A stretch of DNA of 47,500 bases, from contig JACJZP010000015.1 in the NCBI GenBank assembly GCA_020635535.1, positions 1 to 47,500 on the forward strand. The letters run 5' to 3'. This DNA is from Flavobacteriales bacterium (lineage in GTDB: Bacteria; Bacteroidota; Bacteroidia; UBA10329). Shown here in pieces: positions 24,117-32,563 of this stretch (its first letter is position 1; each line of letters starts with the position of its first letter). The notes below the pieces were generated by a model. The model had not been told where the DNA came from. It worked only from the letters and a program-made list of their open reading frames with translations, and did no database searches. A program made the position numbers and the translations under genes.

Positions 24117-25274
24117 ATGAGCACGGAAATCAAACCCGCGATAGTGAAACAGATAGTTATGGTGGATCTGCAGACGCAGTACAGGCGTTTGCAGAAAGAA
24201 ATTGATGATGCTGTGCTCGCGGTGATGGATTCAACACGATTTATCGGTGGTCCAGAAGTTGATGGTTTCAAGACTGAGTTAGCAGAATATCTTGGTGCAA
24301 AGCATGTAATTCCTTGTGCCAATGGTACGGATGCACTGCAAATTGCCATGATGGCGTTGGGGCTTAAGCCTGGAGATGAAGTCATTGTTCCCACATTCAC
24401 CTACGTGGCTACGGCTGAGGTAATAGCATTGCTTGGCCTTACACCTGTTATGGTTGATGTGGATGAGGAAACCTTCACATTGGATCTGAACCAAGTAGAG
24501 GCTGCCATCGGGCCGAATACCAAGGCCATTGTTCCTGTTCACTTGTACGGTCAATGTGCTGACATGGAAGGATTGATGGCGTTGGCTGATAGGCACGGAA
24601 TCCACGTGATCGAGGATAACGCTCAAGCCATCGGTTCCGATTATTTTTTCTCAAACGGACGCGTTGCCAAGTCAGGAACGATCGGAACGTTTGGAACCAC
24701 CTCTTTCTTTCCATCCAAGAATCTAGGTTGTTTTGGTGACGGTGGAGCCATCTTCACCAATGATGATGAACTGGCCAAAATGGCCGCCATGATCGCATCG
24801 CACGGTCAGAGCAAATTATACACGCACGATGTAGTTGGTGTCAATTCGCGTTTGGATGCGATGCAAGCAGCGGTGCTGAGAATTAAGCTTCGTCACTTGG
24901 ACGATTTCATTGCTCGGAGAATTGCAGTGGCTGATAAATATGATGCGGCATTCTCGAACATTGATGAGATTAAAACTCCAGTTAGAGACAAACGGTCGAA
25001 GCACGTTTTTCATCAATACACATTGGTGTTGAATGGAGTTGACAGAAATGGAATGAAGGAGTTCTTGCAGGAGAACGACATTCCTTCCATGATCTATTAC
25101 CCGATTCCGTTGCACAAACAGAAGGCGTTTGTCAATAGTGATTCGAATAGAAGTTTTGCTGTGACGGAGAAGTTGTGTGACAGCGTGATTTCACTTCCAA
25201 TTCATACTGAAATGGAAGCGGAGCAGCAGGATCATATCATTGAAAAAGTTATTGAATACATAAATAAGAGCTAA
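24117..25274 (+). CDS. DegT/DnrJ/EryC1 sugar aminotransferase, WlbC/WbpE-like
   Basis: This 385-residue PLP sugar aminotransferase has FIGGPEVDGFKTELAEYLG (42-60), CANGTDALQIAMMAL (67-81), PTFTYVATAEV (92-102), EDNAQAIGS (166-174), and the Schiff-base lysine K201 in FFPSKNLGCFGDGGA. The late NSRLDAMQAAVL segment is also typical. WlbC/WbpE add an amino group at C3 of UDP-3-keto-GlcNAcA using glutamate. That assignment rests on the same operon carrying wlbA-, wlbB- and tviB-type genes, which give the adjacent steps. It could instead serve another keto-sugar. It is the first gene of the operon, and its stop overlaps the next ATG by one base. Confidence 0.87.
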   Translation: MSTEIKPAIVKQIVMVDLQTQYRRLQKEIDDAVLAVMDSTRFIGGPEVDGFKTELAEYLGAKHVIPCANGTDALQIAMMALGLKPGDEVIVPTFTYVATAEVIALLGLTPVMVDVDEETFTLDLNQVEAAIGPNTKAIVPVHLYGQCADMEGLMALADRHGIHVIEDNAQAIGSDYFFSNGRVAKSGTIGTFGTTSFFPSKNLGCFGDGGAIFTNDDELAKMAAMIASHGQSKLYTHDVVGVNSRLDAMQAAVLRIKLRHLDDFIARRIAVADKYDAAFSNIDEIKTPVRDKRSKHVFHQYTLVLNGVDRNGMKEFLQENDIPSMIYYPIPLHKQKAFVNSDSNRSFAVTEKLCDSVISLPIHTEMEAEQQDHIIEKVIEYINKS

Positions 25275-26593
25275 TGAATATTGCAGTCGTAGGGACGGGA
25301 TACGTTGGGTTGGTAACGGGGACCTGCTTGGCAGAAACCGGAAATCACGTTATCTGTGTTGATATTGACGAGAAGAAGGTGAATAAGATGCGGAACGGAG
25401 AAGTTCCGATCTATGAGCCGCACTTGGATGTTCTTTTCGAAAGAAACATCAAACAGGGCCGATTGAAATTCACGACTGATCTTGAGGAAGCAGTTGGTCC
25501 AGCACAAGTTGTGTTTTTGGCGCTTCCAACTCCTCCGGGAGAAGATGGTTCTGCCGATCTTTCGTACGTCCTTGGTGTTGCCGACAACCTCGGCAGGATC
25601 ATGAAGGATTACAAGGTTCTTGTTGATAAAAGCACGGTTCCTGTAGGAACAGCTGATAAAGTGACTGCGGCAGTTCAGAGGCACGCAACAGTAGATTTCG
25701 ATGTGGTATCGAATCCAGAATTCCTTCGTGAGGGATTTGCGGTAGATGATTTCCTGAAGCCTGATCGTGTGGTTGTTGGAACTTCTTCTGACAAGGCCAA
25801 GAAGATCATGGAAGAGCTCTACAAGCCGTACGTCCGCCAAGGAAACCCGATCATCTTCATGGATGAAAAATCGGCCGAGTTGACCAAATATGCGGCCAAC
25901 GCATTCCTGGCCACCAAGATCACGTTCATGAACGAGATTGCTAACCTATGCGAACTTCTGGATGCAGATGTGGATAAGGTGAGAATCGGAATTGGAACCG
26001 ATACGCGTATTGGTAAGCGTTTTCTTTTTCCAGGGATCGGATATGGAGGCAGCTGTTTCCCGAAGGATGTTCAAGCTTTGGCAAAATCAGCTTCTGAGGT
26101 GAACTATGACTTTACCATTCTTGATTCGGTGATGCGTGTGAATGAGAATCAGAAAACCATCATCGTTCCTAAGATCAAGGATTTCTATGGTGGTGAACTG
26201 AAAGGAAAACACTTTGCGCTTTGGGGCTTGGCTTTCAAACCAGATACAGATGATATTCGAGAGGCACCGGCATTGTACGTAATTGATAAACTTCTAGAAG
26301 CTGGAGCGACCATCACAGCATACGATCCGGAAGCAATGGAAAATGTGAAAGCCCGAGTAGGTGATAAGATCTCATTTGCGGAAGATGAATACAGTGCTTT
26401 GGATGATGCTGACGCATTGATCATCGCTACCGAATGGTCAGTTTTCCGATCACCTGACTTCGATGTGGTGATGCAGAAACTGAAGGAGAAGGTCATTTTC
26501 GATGGACGTAACCTTTACGAGCTCGATCAAATGAAAGATCTCGGTTTCTACTACAGCAGTATTGGACGAAGAACCATAATCCCACAAGGATGA
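25274..26593 (+). CDS. ugd: UDP-glucose 6-dehydrogenase
   Basis: This 439-residue enzyme oxidises UDP-glucose to UDP-glucuronate with two NAD+. The N-terminal Rossmann motif is GTGYVGLVTG (7-16), with VDIDEKKV further on. LPTPPGEDGSADLSYV near 84-99, DKSTVPVGTADKV near 118-130 and the NPEFLREG segment near 147-154 are family hallmarks. The catalytic cysteine is C261 in GYGGSCFPKD. The C-terminal domain has GLAFKPDTDDIREAP. The following gene decarboxylates its product, and the two genes overlap by 4 bases. The second dehydrogenase of this operon belongs to a different subfamily. Confidence 0.94.
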   Translation: MNIAVVGTGYVGLVTGTCLAETGNHVICVDIDEKKVNKMRNGEVPIYEPHLDVLFERNIKQGRLKFTTDLEEAVGPAQVVFLALPTPPGEDGSADLSYVLGVADNLGRIMKDYKVLVDKSTVPVGTADKVTAAVQRHATVDFDVVSNPEFLREGFAVDDFLKPDRVVVGTSSDKAKKIMEELYKPYVRQGNPIIFMDEKSAELTKYAANAFLATKITFMNEIANLCELLDADVDKVRIGIGTDTRIGKRFLFPGIGYGGSCFPKDVQALAKSASEVNYDFTILDSVMRVNENQKTIIVPKIKDFYGGELKGKHFALWGLAFKPDTDDIREAPALYVIDKLLEAGATITAYDPEAMENVKARVGDKISFAEDEYSALDDADALIIATEWSVFRSPDFDVVMQKLKEKVIFDGRNLYELDQMKDLGFYYSSIGRRTIIPQG

Positions 26594-27576
26594 AAAGAGT
26601 ACTGATCACGGGTGCAGCCGGGTTTCTAGGCTCACATCTGTGCGACAGATTTATAAAGGAAGGTTACTACGTGATCGGGATGGACAACCTGATCACTGGA
26701 AATCTTAAGAATATTGAACACCTGTTCAAACTGAAGGAGTTCGAATTCTACCATCACGATGTAAGTAAGTTCATCTACGTACCCGGAGAACTGGATTACA
26801 TCCTGCATTTCGCATCGCCTGCAAGCCCGATCGATTACCTTAAGATTCCAATTCAAACATTGAAAGTAGGCTCGTTGGGAACACACAACTGTTTGGGACT
26901 GGCCAAGGCAAAAGGCGCGCGAATGCTGATTGCCTCAACTTCTGAAGTTTATGGCGATCCATTGATTCATCCGCAAACGGAAGATTACTGGGGAAATGTG
27001 AATCCGATCGGGCCTCGTGGTGTGTACGATGAATCAAAGCGCTTTCAAGAGGCCATTACCATGGCGTACCATCGTTATCATGGAGTTGAAACCCGCATTG
27101 TGCGGATTTTCAATACCTATGGTCCACGTATGAGACTGAATGACGGTCGCGTGCTTCCTGCATTTATCGGTCAAGCGCTTCGTGGCGAAGACCTTACGGT
27201 TTTTGGAGATGGAAGTCAGACAAGAAGCTTCTGTTACGTGGATGACCTGATTGAAGGAATCTACCGTTTGCTTCAATCCGATTATGCGGAGCCGGTGAAC
27301 GTTGGAAACCCAGATGAGATAACCATTGCGCAGTTCGCAGAAGAGATCATTAAACTCACTGGTACAGATCAGAAAGTGATCTACAAGCCGCTTCCAGTGG
27401 ATGACCCGATGCAACGTCAACCGAACATTGATCGCGCAAGAGCTATTCTTGGTTGGGAACCGAAGGTTAGCCGCGCAGAAGGCTTGAAGATCACCTACGA
27501 ATATTTCAAAAGCCTACCTGAAGAGGAGTTGTTCAAAAAGGATCACAATACCTTCGAAGGTTACATTAGAAAGTGA
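26590..27576 (+). CDS. UDP-glucuronate decarboxylase (UDP-xylose synthase)
   Basis: This 328-residue extended short-chain dehydrogenase converts UDP-glucuronate to UDP-xylose through a 4-keto intermediate. The NAD motif is GAAGFLG (8-14). FASPASPIDYLKIPIQTLKVG (74-94) is the UXS-specific segment and is here named only by position. STSEVYGDP (116-124) supplies the E119 that marks decarboxylases, and Y146/K150 are the catalytic pair in GVYDESKR. GDGSQTRSFCYVDDLIEG lies later. It directly follows ugd and should use its product. UDP-xylose would serve a glycosyltransferase not identified here. Confidence 0.93.
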   Translation: MKRVLITGAAGFLGSHLCDRFIKEGYYVIGMDNLITGNLKNIEHLFKLKEFEFYHHDVSKFIYVPGELDYILHFASPASPIDYLKIPIQTLKVGSLGTHNCLGLAKAKGARMLIASTSEVYGDPLIHPQTEDYWGNVNPIGPRGVYDESKRFQEAITMAYHRYHGVETRIVRIFNTYGPRMRLNDGRVLPAFIGQALRGEDLTVFGDGSQTRSFCYVDDLIEGIYRLLQSDYAEPVNVGNPDEITIAQFAEEIIKLTGTDQKVIYKPLPVDDPMQRQPNIDRARAILGWEPKVSRAEGLKITYEYFKSLPEEELFKKDHNTFEGYIRK

Positions 27577-28148
27577 TGGGATATTTTGCCCACGAAACAG
27601 CGGTTATCGATGAAGGCTGCACCATTGGTGAAGGAACCAAAGTATGGCATTTTTCGCATTTGATGACGGGCTGTGTATTAGGACAGAATTGCAATCTTGG
27701 GCAGAACGTGGTGGTTTCTCCAAATGTGGTTTTGGGCAATAATGTGAAGGTTCAGAACAACGTTTCCATATACACAGGTGTTACTTGCGAGGATGACGTA
27801 TTTCTCGGTCCTTCCATGGTTTTTACCAATGTCACCAATCCACGCAGTGCGGTGAATCGCAGAGGACAATACGAAAAAACGGTGGTCGGGAAAGGTGCTA
27901 GCATCGGAGCGAATGCGACCGTAGTTTGTGGTCATAACATTGGCTCATATGCTTTTATCGGTGCTGGTTCGGTGGTAACGAAAGACATTCCTAAGTATGC
28001 GTTGGTTGTCGGAAACCCTGCACGTCAGATAGGTTGGATGAGTGAATTCGGTCATCGATTGGAATTCGATGCGGATGGATTTGCAATTTGTCCTGAAAGC
28101 GGAGAAAAGTACCAGTTGATGGATGGATTAGTTAAGAAGTTATCATGA
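27576..28148 (+). CDS. Sugar O/N-acetyltransferase, WlbB/WbpD-like hexapeptide protein
   Basis: This 190-residue left-handed beta-helix protein starts at the ATG that overlaps the preceding stop by one base; a GTG one codon earlier is possible. Hexapeptide coils run from about residue 8 to 160 (IDEGCTIGEGTKVWH, LGQNCNLGQNVVVSPNVVLGNN in two overlapping coils, then IGANATVVCGHNIGSYAFIGAGS). TNVTNPRSAVNRRGQ near 85-99 is a loop typical of the WlbB/WbpD group. Those enzymes acetylate the C3 amino group of UDP-GlcNAc3NA. Together with the aminotransferase and oxidoreductase in this operon, that reaction is the likely one. Confidence 0.88.
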   Translation: MGYFAHETAVIDEGCTIGEGTKVWHFSHLMTGCVLGQNCNLGQNVVVSPNVVLGNNVKVQNNVSIYTGVTCEDDVFLGPSMVFTNVTNPRSAVNRRGQYEKTVVGKGASIGANATVVCGHNIGSYAFIGAGSVVTKDIPKYALVVGNPARQIGWMSEFGHRLEFDADGFAICPESGEKYQLMDGLVKKLS

Positions 28149-29194
28149 TTATCAGCGACAGGAAAATACGGTTTGGTGTAGTTGGTTGCGGCCACATTGG
28201 CAAGCGGCATGCCGAGATGATCATGCGTAACGATGAATGCGAGCTTGTGGCTCTCAGTGACGTTAGAGCTAAGCAAGACGTTGGTATAGAGGGGTTTGAT
28301 GTACCATTCTATTCGTCTCTTGAAGAGATGTTGGTATCGGTTCCAGAGATCGATGTGGTATGCGTTTGTACTCCGAATGGATTTCATGCGGAGCATAGCA
28401 TTGCAGCACTGAAAGCAGGTAAACACATCGTTTGCGAAAAACCGATGGCGTTGACAAAAGCAGATTGCGAGAAGATCATCTTTCAATCGTTGCAGGTTTC
28501 TAAACAGGTTTTCTGCGTGATGCAGAACCGTTATTCGCCACCTTCGGTCTGGATCAAGAAAGTGATTGAAGAGAACATTCTCGGCAACGTCTTCATGGTG
28601 CAGGTCAACTGTTATTGGAACCGTGACGAACGCTACTACAAACCTGGAGTTTGGAAAGGCGATGGGAAACTGGATGGAGGTACGCTCTTTACGCAGTTCT
28701 CGCATTTCGTTGACATTATGTATTGGCTTTTCGGAGACATTACCGACATCAAAGCCAACTTCCACGATTTCAACCATCACAACCTCACTGATTTTGAAGA
28801 TTCTGGTTTAGTGCATTTCAATTTTGTCAATGGTGGAATGGGCTGCATCAATTATTCGACTTCTGTGTGGAACTCCAACTTGGAGAGCAGCCTCACGATT
28901 ATCGGAGAAAAGGGAAGTGTGAAGATCGGTGGGCAATACATGAACGAAGTGGAGTATTGCAACATCGATGGCTATGACATGCCGGAGTTGGAAGAATCAA
29001 GTCCCGCTAACGATTATGGAGCATACAAAGGTTCTGCTGCAAACCATCATTTCATCATAGAGAATGTGGTTGAGAATCTGCGTGGAAGCAAATCAATTAC
29101 AACAAACGCTTTGGAAGGGTTGAAGGTGGTAGATATCATTGAGCGTATCTACGCACTGCGTCCAAAGGAATTACTATCGAAAAAACATTCGTGA
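28145..29194 (+). CDS. Gfo/Idh/MocA oxidoreductase, WlbA/WbpB-like
   Basis: This 349-residue NAD-dependent enzyme has the Rossmann motif GVVGCGHIGKRH (11-22), CTPNGFHAEHSIAALKAGKHI (75-95, in part), and the family EKP motif E98-K99-P100 in VCEKPMALTK. VMQNRYSPP near 125-133 and FTQFSHFVDIMYWLFG near 182-197 carry the substrate-side and catalytic residues. WlbA/WbpB oxidise C3 of UDP-GlcNAcA. The overlap with wlbB-like (4 bases) and the one-base gap to the uronate-forming dehydrogenase support that role. A related Gfo/Idh activity on another UDP-sugar cannot be excluded. Confidence 0.88.
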   Translation: MIISDRKIRFGVVGCGHIGKRHAEMIMRNDECELVALSDVRAKQDVGIEGFDVPFYSSLEEMLVSVPEIDVVCVCTPNGFHAEHSIAALKAGKHIVCEKPMALTKADCEKIIFQSLQVSKQVFCVMQNRYSPPSVWIKKVIEENILGNVFMVQVNCYWNRDERYYKPGVWKGDGKLDGGTLFTQFSHFVDIMYWLFGDITDIKANFHDFNHHNLTDFEDSGLVHFNFVNGGMGCINYSTSVWNSNLESSLTIIGEKGSVKIGGQYMNEVEYCNIDGYDMPELEESSPANDYGAYKGSAANHHFIIENVVENLRGSKSITTNALEGLKVVDIIERIYALRPKELLSKKHS

Positions 29195-29195
29195 T

Positions 29196-30491
29196 ATGAA
29201 TATCTACGAGAAACTGGTTAATAAGGAAGCAAAGCTGGCGGTTATTGGCCTTGGTTATGTTGGCTTACCTATCGCGCTGGCCTTTGCGAGAAAGATAAAA
29301 GTTGTCGGTTTTGACATCAATGCCGACCGTGTAGAGTTGATGAAAAAGAACATCGACCCAAGCGAGGAACTGGAAGCTTCGGAATTTGAAGGATGCGACA
29401 TTCTCTTTACTGCAGACGCTAACGATCTGAAGGATGTGCAGTTCTTCATCGTGGCTGTTCCTACGCCTATTGATGAACACAACCTGCCTGACCTCAGACC
29501 AGTATTGAGTGCATCAAAAACAGTCGGCTCTGCTCTTAGCAAAGGTGATTATGTGGTTTTCGAATCCACCGTTTATCCAGGTTGTACGGAAGAAGATTGT
29601 GTTCCGGTTCTGGAAGAAATTTCAGGCTTGAAGTTCAATGAAGATTTCAAAGTAGGTTACTCACCAGAGCGAATCAATCCAGGAGATAAGGAGCATACAC
29701 TGGCCAAGATCATCAAGGTCGTTTCTGGTTGCGATGAAGAATCGTTAGATATTGTAGCGAAAACCTACGAGTTAGTGGTAGATGCTGGTGTTCACCGAGC
29801 ATCTTCGATCAAAGTTGCTGAGGCGGCAAAGATCATTGAGAACACCCAGCGTGATGTGAACATTGCGTTGATGAACGAACTTTCCATGATCTTCAACCGA
29901 ATGGGCATCAATACGTTCGATGTGCTTCAGGCTGCAGGTACAAAATGGAATTTCCTGAAGTTCTTCCCTGGCCTGGTCGGTGGGCATTGTATCGGTGTCG
30001 ATCCATATTACCTCACGCACAAGGCTCGCGAGCTCGGTTATCATTCCAAGGTCATTACATCCGGTCGTTCCATCAACGATGAGATGGGACCATATATCGC
30101 TCGCGAAACGGTGAAGAAGATCATCGCCAACGGAAAAGACATAAGCAAAGCGAAAGTGCTCATTATGGGTGCAACGTTCAAGGAGAATGTTGCTGATATC
30201 AGAAACTCGAAGGTTGTGGATGTTATTCGTGAGTTGGAGTCATTCGGGGTTCGGGTAGATGTGGTTGATCCACATGCATCGTCAAAGGAATTGAAGCACG
30301 AGTATGGATTCGAATTGGCAGCCAAGGTTGGTAACAATTATGATGCAATCATTGTAGCTGTGAACCACGCTGAATACGTGAGCAAGGACGAAAGCTATTT
30401 TGAATCACTTTCTTCGAACAACGGAATCGTTGTCGATGTGAAAGGCGTTTTCAAAGGCAAGATCAATAATCTCGAATACTGGAGTTTGTAA
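29196..30491 (+). CDS. UDP-HexNAc 6-dehydrogenase, TviB/WbpO-like
   Basis: This 431-residue nucleotide sugar dehydrogenase starts at ATG 29196, chosen over an in-frame codon at 29139 that lies inside the previous gene. The NAD motif is GLGYVGLP (18-25). VPTPIDEHNLPDL near 88-100, STVYPGCTEEDCVPVLE near 124-140, and YSPERINPGD near 155-164 follow. The catalytic C265 lies in GLVGGHCIGVDPYYLTHKA (259-277). That wording is typical of the TviB/WbpO/CapL branch, which oxidises UDP-GlcNAc or UDP-GalNAc to the uronate, rather than of WbpA. The 4-epimerase at the operon end could feed it or act on its product. Confidence 0.9.
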   Translation: MNIYEKLVNKEAKLAVIGLGYVGLPIALAFARKIKVVGFDINADRVELMKKNIDPSEELEASEFEGCDILFTADANDLKDVQFFIVAVPTPIDEHNLPDLRPVLSASKTVGSALSKGDYVVFESTVYPGCTEEDCVPVLEEISGLKFNEDFKVGYSPERINPGDKEHTLAKIIKVVSGCDEESLDIVAKTYELVVDAGVHRASSIKVAEAAKIIENTQRDVNIALMNELSMIFNRMGINTFDVLQAAGTKWNFLKFFPGLVGGHCIGVDPYYLTHKARELGYHSKVITSGRSINDEMGPYIARETVKKIIANGKDISKAKVLIMGATFKENVADIRNSKVVDVIRELESFGVRVDVVDPHASSKELKHEYGFELAAKVGNNYDAIIVAVNHAEYVSKDESYFESLSSNNGIVVDVKGVFKGKINNLEYWSL

Positions 30492-31513
30492 TGGTAGTTG
30501 TAACGGGAGGAACAGGATATATTGGTTCGCATACCGTTGTAGAACTATTGCAAGCAGGTTATCAGGTTACAATTCTTGATGACCTTTCAAATTCAAATAT
30601 CGAAGTACTTGATGCAATTGAGGAGTTGACGGGTGTTCGTCCTGAGTTTTTTGAGGTGGATCTTTCCGATGCTGCTGCAACTGCATCGGTGTTTGAGCAG
30701 ATAGGTTCAGAGGCAGATTCGACCATCCATTTCGCAGCCAAGAAAGCGGTTGGAGAATCAGTTCAGGATCCGTTGCTCTACTACAGGAACAACCTTTTCA
30801 GTTTGGTAAACGTGCTGGAGGAAATGAAAAAGCACGACATCAGGAATTTCGTCTTTTCATCCAGTTGTACCGTTTACGGTCAGCCAGATGTTTGTCCGGT
30901 TACGGAAGCCACGCCAAGAAAAGAAGCAGAATCTCCTTACGGAAATACCAAAAGCATGGCCGAGGACATCATCCGTGATGCTTCGCCTGTTGAGCACTTC
31001 AACAGTATTTCATTGAGATATTTCAATCCTATAGGAGCGCATGCTTCAGGCAAGATCGGTGAACTTCCGGTTGGAATCCCCAACAATCTTGTTCCGTACG
31101 TTACGCAAACAGCAGCAGGGATTCGCGAAACGCTGACAGTACACGGTAATGATTATCCAACGGCTGATGGAACATGCATCCGAGATTACATCCATGTGGT
31201 GGACCTGGCAAAGGCCCATCTCCAGGCATTGAAACGCATTGAGGATGGCCGGATGGATTCGGCATACGAAGTATTCAATGTCGGTACGGGCAACGGTTAT
31301 TCCGTTCTGGATGTCGTCAATGGCTTTGAGGAGGCGACAGGAATTAAAGTGAATTATAGGATCGGGCCCAGAAGGGCAGGAGACATTACACAGGTTTGGG
31401 CAGATACATCGCTTGCTAATGAGGCGCTCAATTGGAAGGCTGAACTTGGTTTGAAAGAAGCGCTCAGTTCATCTTGGAACTGGGAACAGAATTACAGAAA
31501 ACAGAACGCATGA
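30491..31513 (+). CDS. galE: UDP-glucose 4-epimerase
   Basis: This 340-residue extended short-chain dehydrogenase interconverts UDP-glucose and UDP-galactose. It has GGTGYIGSH (6-14), DDLSNS (30-35), the FAAKKAVGESVQDPL segment near 81-95, SSSCTVYG (123-130), and the catalytic Y150/K154 in PYGNTK. RYFNPIGAH near 175-183 and CIRDYIHVVDLAKAH in the middle of the C-terminal domain are typical of true GalE. The start shares one base with the previous stop, and the end overlaps the next gene by 4. Confidence 0.94.
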   Translation: MVVVTGGTGYIGSHTVVELLQAGYQVTILDDLSNSNIEVLDAIEELTGVRPEFFEVDLSDAAATASVFEQIGSEADSTIHFAAKKAVGESVQDPLLYYRNNLFSLVNVLEEMKKHDIRNFVFSSSCTVYGQPDVCPVTEATPRKEAESPYGNTKSMAEDIIRDASPVEHFNSISLRYFNPIGAHASGKIGELPVGIPNNLVPYVTQTAAGIRETLTVHGNDYPTADGTCIRDYIHVVDLAKAHLQALKRIEDGRMDSAYEVFNVGTGNGYSVLDVVNGFEEATGIKVNYRIGPRRAGDITQVWADTSLANEALNWKAELGLKEALSSSWNWEQNYRKQNA

Positions 31514-32562
31514 AAACGATCATCATAACAGGTGGTGCAGGATTTATCGGCTCGCACGTAGTGCGCAGGTTTGTGAACAACTATCCGAACTATCGGATTG
31601 TGAACTTGGATGCGTTGACTTACGCAGGCAACCTCGAGAACTTGAAGGACGTTGAAAATGCCTCCAACTATGTGTTCGAGCATGCCGACATTACAGATGA
31701 AGCTGCTATTGAAGCTGTGTTCTCGAAGTATAAACCTGAAGCAGTAATTCACCTTGCGGCTGAATCACATGTTGATCGATCCATTTCTGGACCGATGGCA
31801 TTCGTTAAGACCAATATTATTGGAACGGTTAACCTGCTGAATGCTGCTCGCAAATTGTGGGACGGTAACTGGGAAGGGAAACGCTTCTATCATGTTTCTA
31901 CCGATGAGGTTTATGGTTCGTTGGGTGAAGAAGGTTTCTTCTATGAGTCTACGGCTTACGATCCGCGAAGCCCTTATTCGGCCTCCAAAGCAAGTTCAGA
32001 TCATTTGGTGAGAGCGTATTTTCATACGTACGGATTGCCGGTTGTGATCAGTAACTGCTCCAACAATTACGGGCCGAATCATTTCCCAGAGAAGTTGATC
32101 CCGCTGGCCATCCATCGCATACAGAACAATCAGGAAATTCCTGTTTATGGAAAAGGCGAGAACGTTCGCGATTGGCTGTACGTGGAAGATCACGCTGCGG
32201 CTATTGATGTGGTATTCCACAAAGGGCCGAACGGTGAGACTTACAACATTGGTGGAAACAACGAATGGACGAACATCGACCTGATTCGACTACTGTGCAA
32301 GATCATGGATGAGAAACTCGGTAGGGAAGTAGGAACTTCGGAGAAGCTTATCACCTTCGTAAAAGATCGAGCAGGTCATGATCTTCGCTACGCGATCGAT
32401 TCAACCAAACTTAAGACCGAATTGGGCTGGCAGCCGAGCCTTACGTTCGAGGAAGGTTTGCCAAAAACTGTTGATTGGTACCTCGCCAATCAGGAATGGT
32501 TAGACCGCGTAACATCGGGACAGTATCAGAATTACTTCAAACAGCAGTATCAAGAAAGGTAA
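31510..32562 (+). CDS. rfbB: dTDP-glucose 4,6-dehydratase
   Basis: This 350-residue enzyme makes dTDP-4-keto-6-deoxyglucose. The ATG at 31510 overlaps the galE stop; an in-frame codon at 31474 lies inside galE. It has TGGAGFIGSH (7-16), LDALTYAGNLENL (33-45), AAESHVDRSI (83-92), the STDEVYGSLG motif (130-139) with D132 and E133 that define 4,6-dehydratases, and Y156/K160 in PYSASK. NNYGPNHFPEKLIPLAI lies in mid-protein. The other rhamnose genes (rfbA, rfbC, rfbD) are not in this window, so its product either joins genes elsewhere or feeds another 6-deoxy sugar. Confidence 0.94.
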   Translation: MKTIIITGGAGFIGSHVVRRFVNNYPNYRIVNLDALTYAGNLENLKDVENASNYVFEHADITDEAAIEAVFSKYKPEAVIHLAAESHVDRSISGPMAFVKTNIIGTVNLLNAARKLWDGNWEGKRFYHVSTDEVYGSLGEEGFFYESTAYDPRSPYSASKASSDHLVRAYFHTYGLPVVISNCSNNYGPNHFPEKLIPLAIHRIQNNQEIPVYGKGENVRDWLYVEDHAAAIDVVFHKGPNGETYNIGGNNEWTNIDLIRLLCKIMDEKLGREVGTSEKLITFVKDRAGHDLRYAIDSTKLKTELGWQPSLTFEEGLPKTVDWYLANQEWLDRVTSGQYQNYFKQQYQER

Positions 32563-32563
32563 G

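Noticed and set aside
25271..25840. A 189-codon minus-strand frame
   Set aside because: It is antisense to ugd and the end of the aminotransferase gene; both are intact.
28052..28780. A 242-codon minus-strand frame
   Set aside because: It is antisense to the WlbA-like oxidoreductase with intact Rossmann and EKP motifs.
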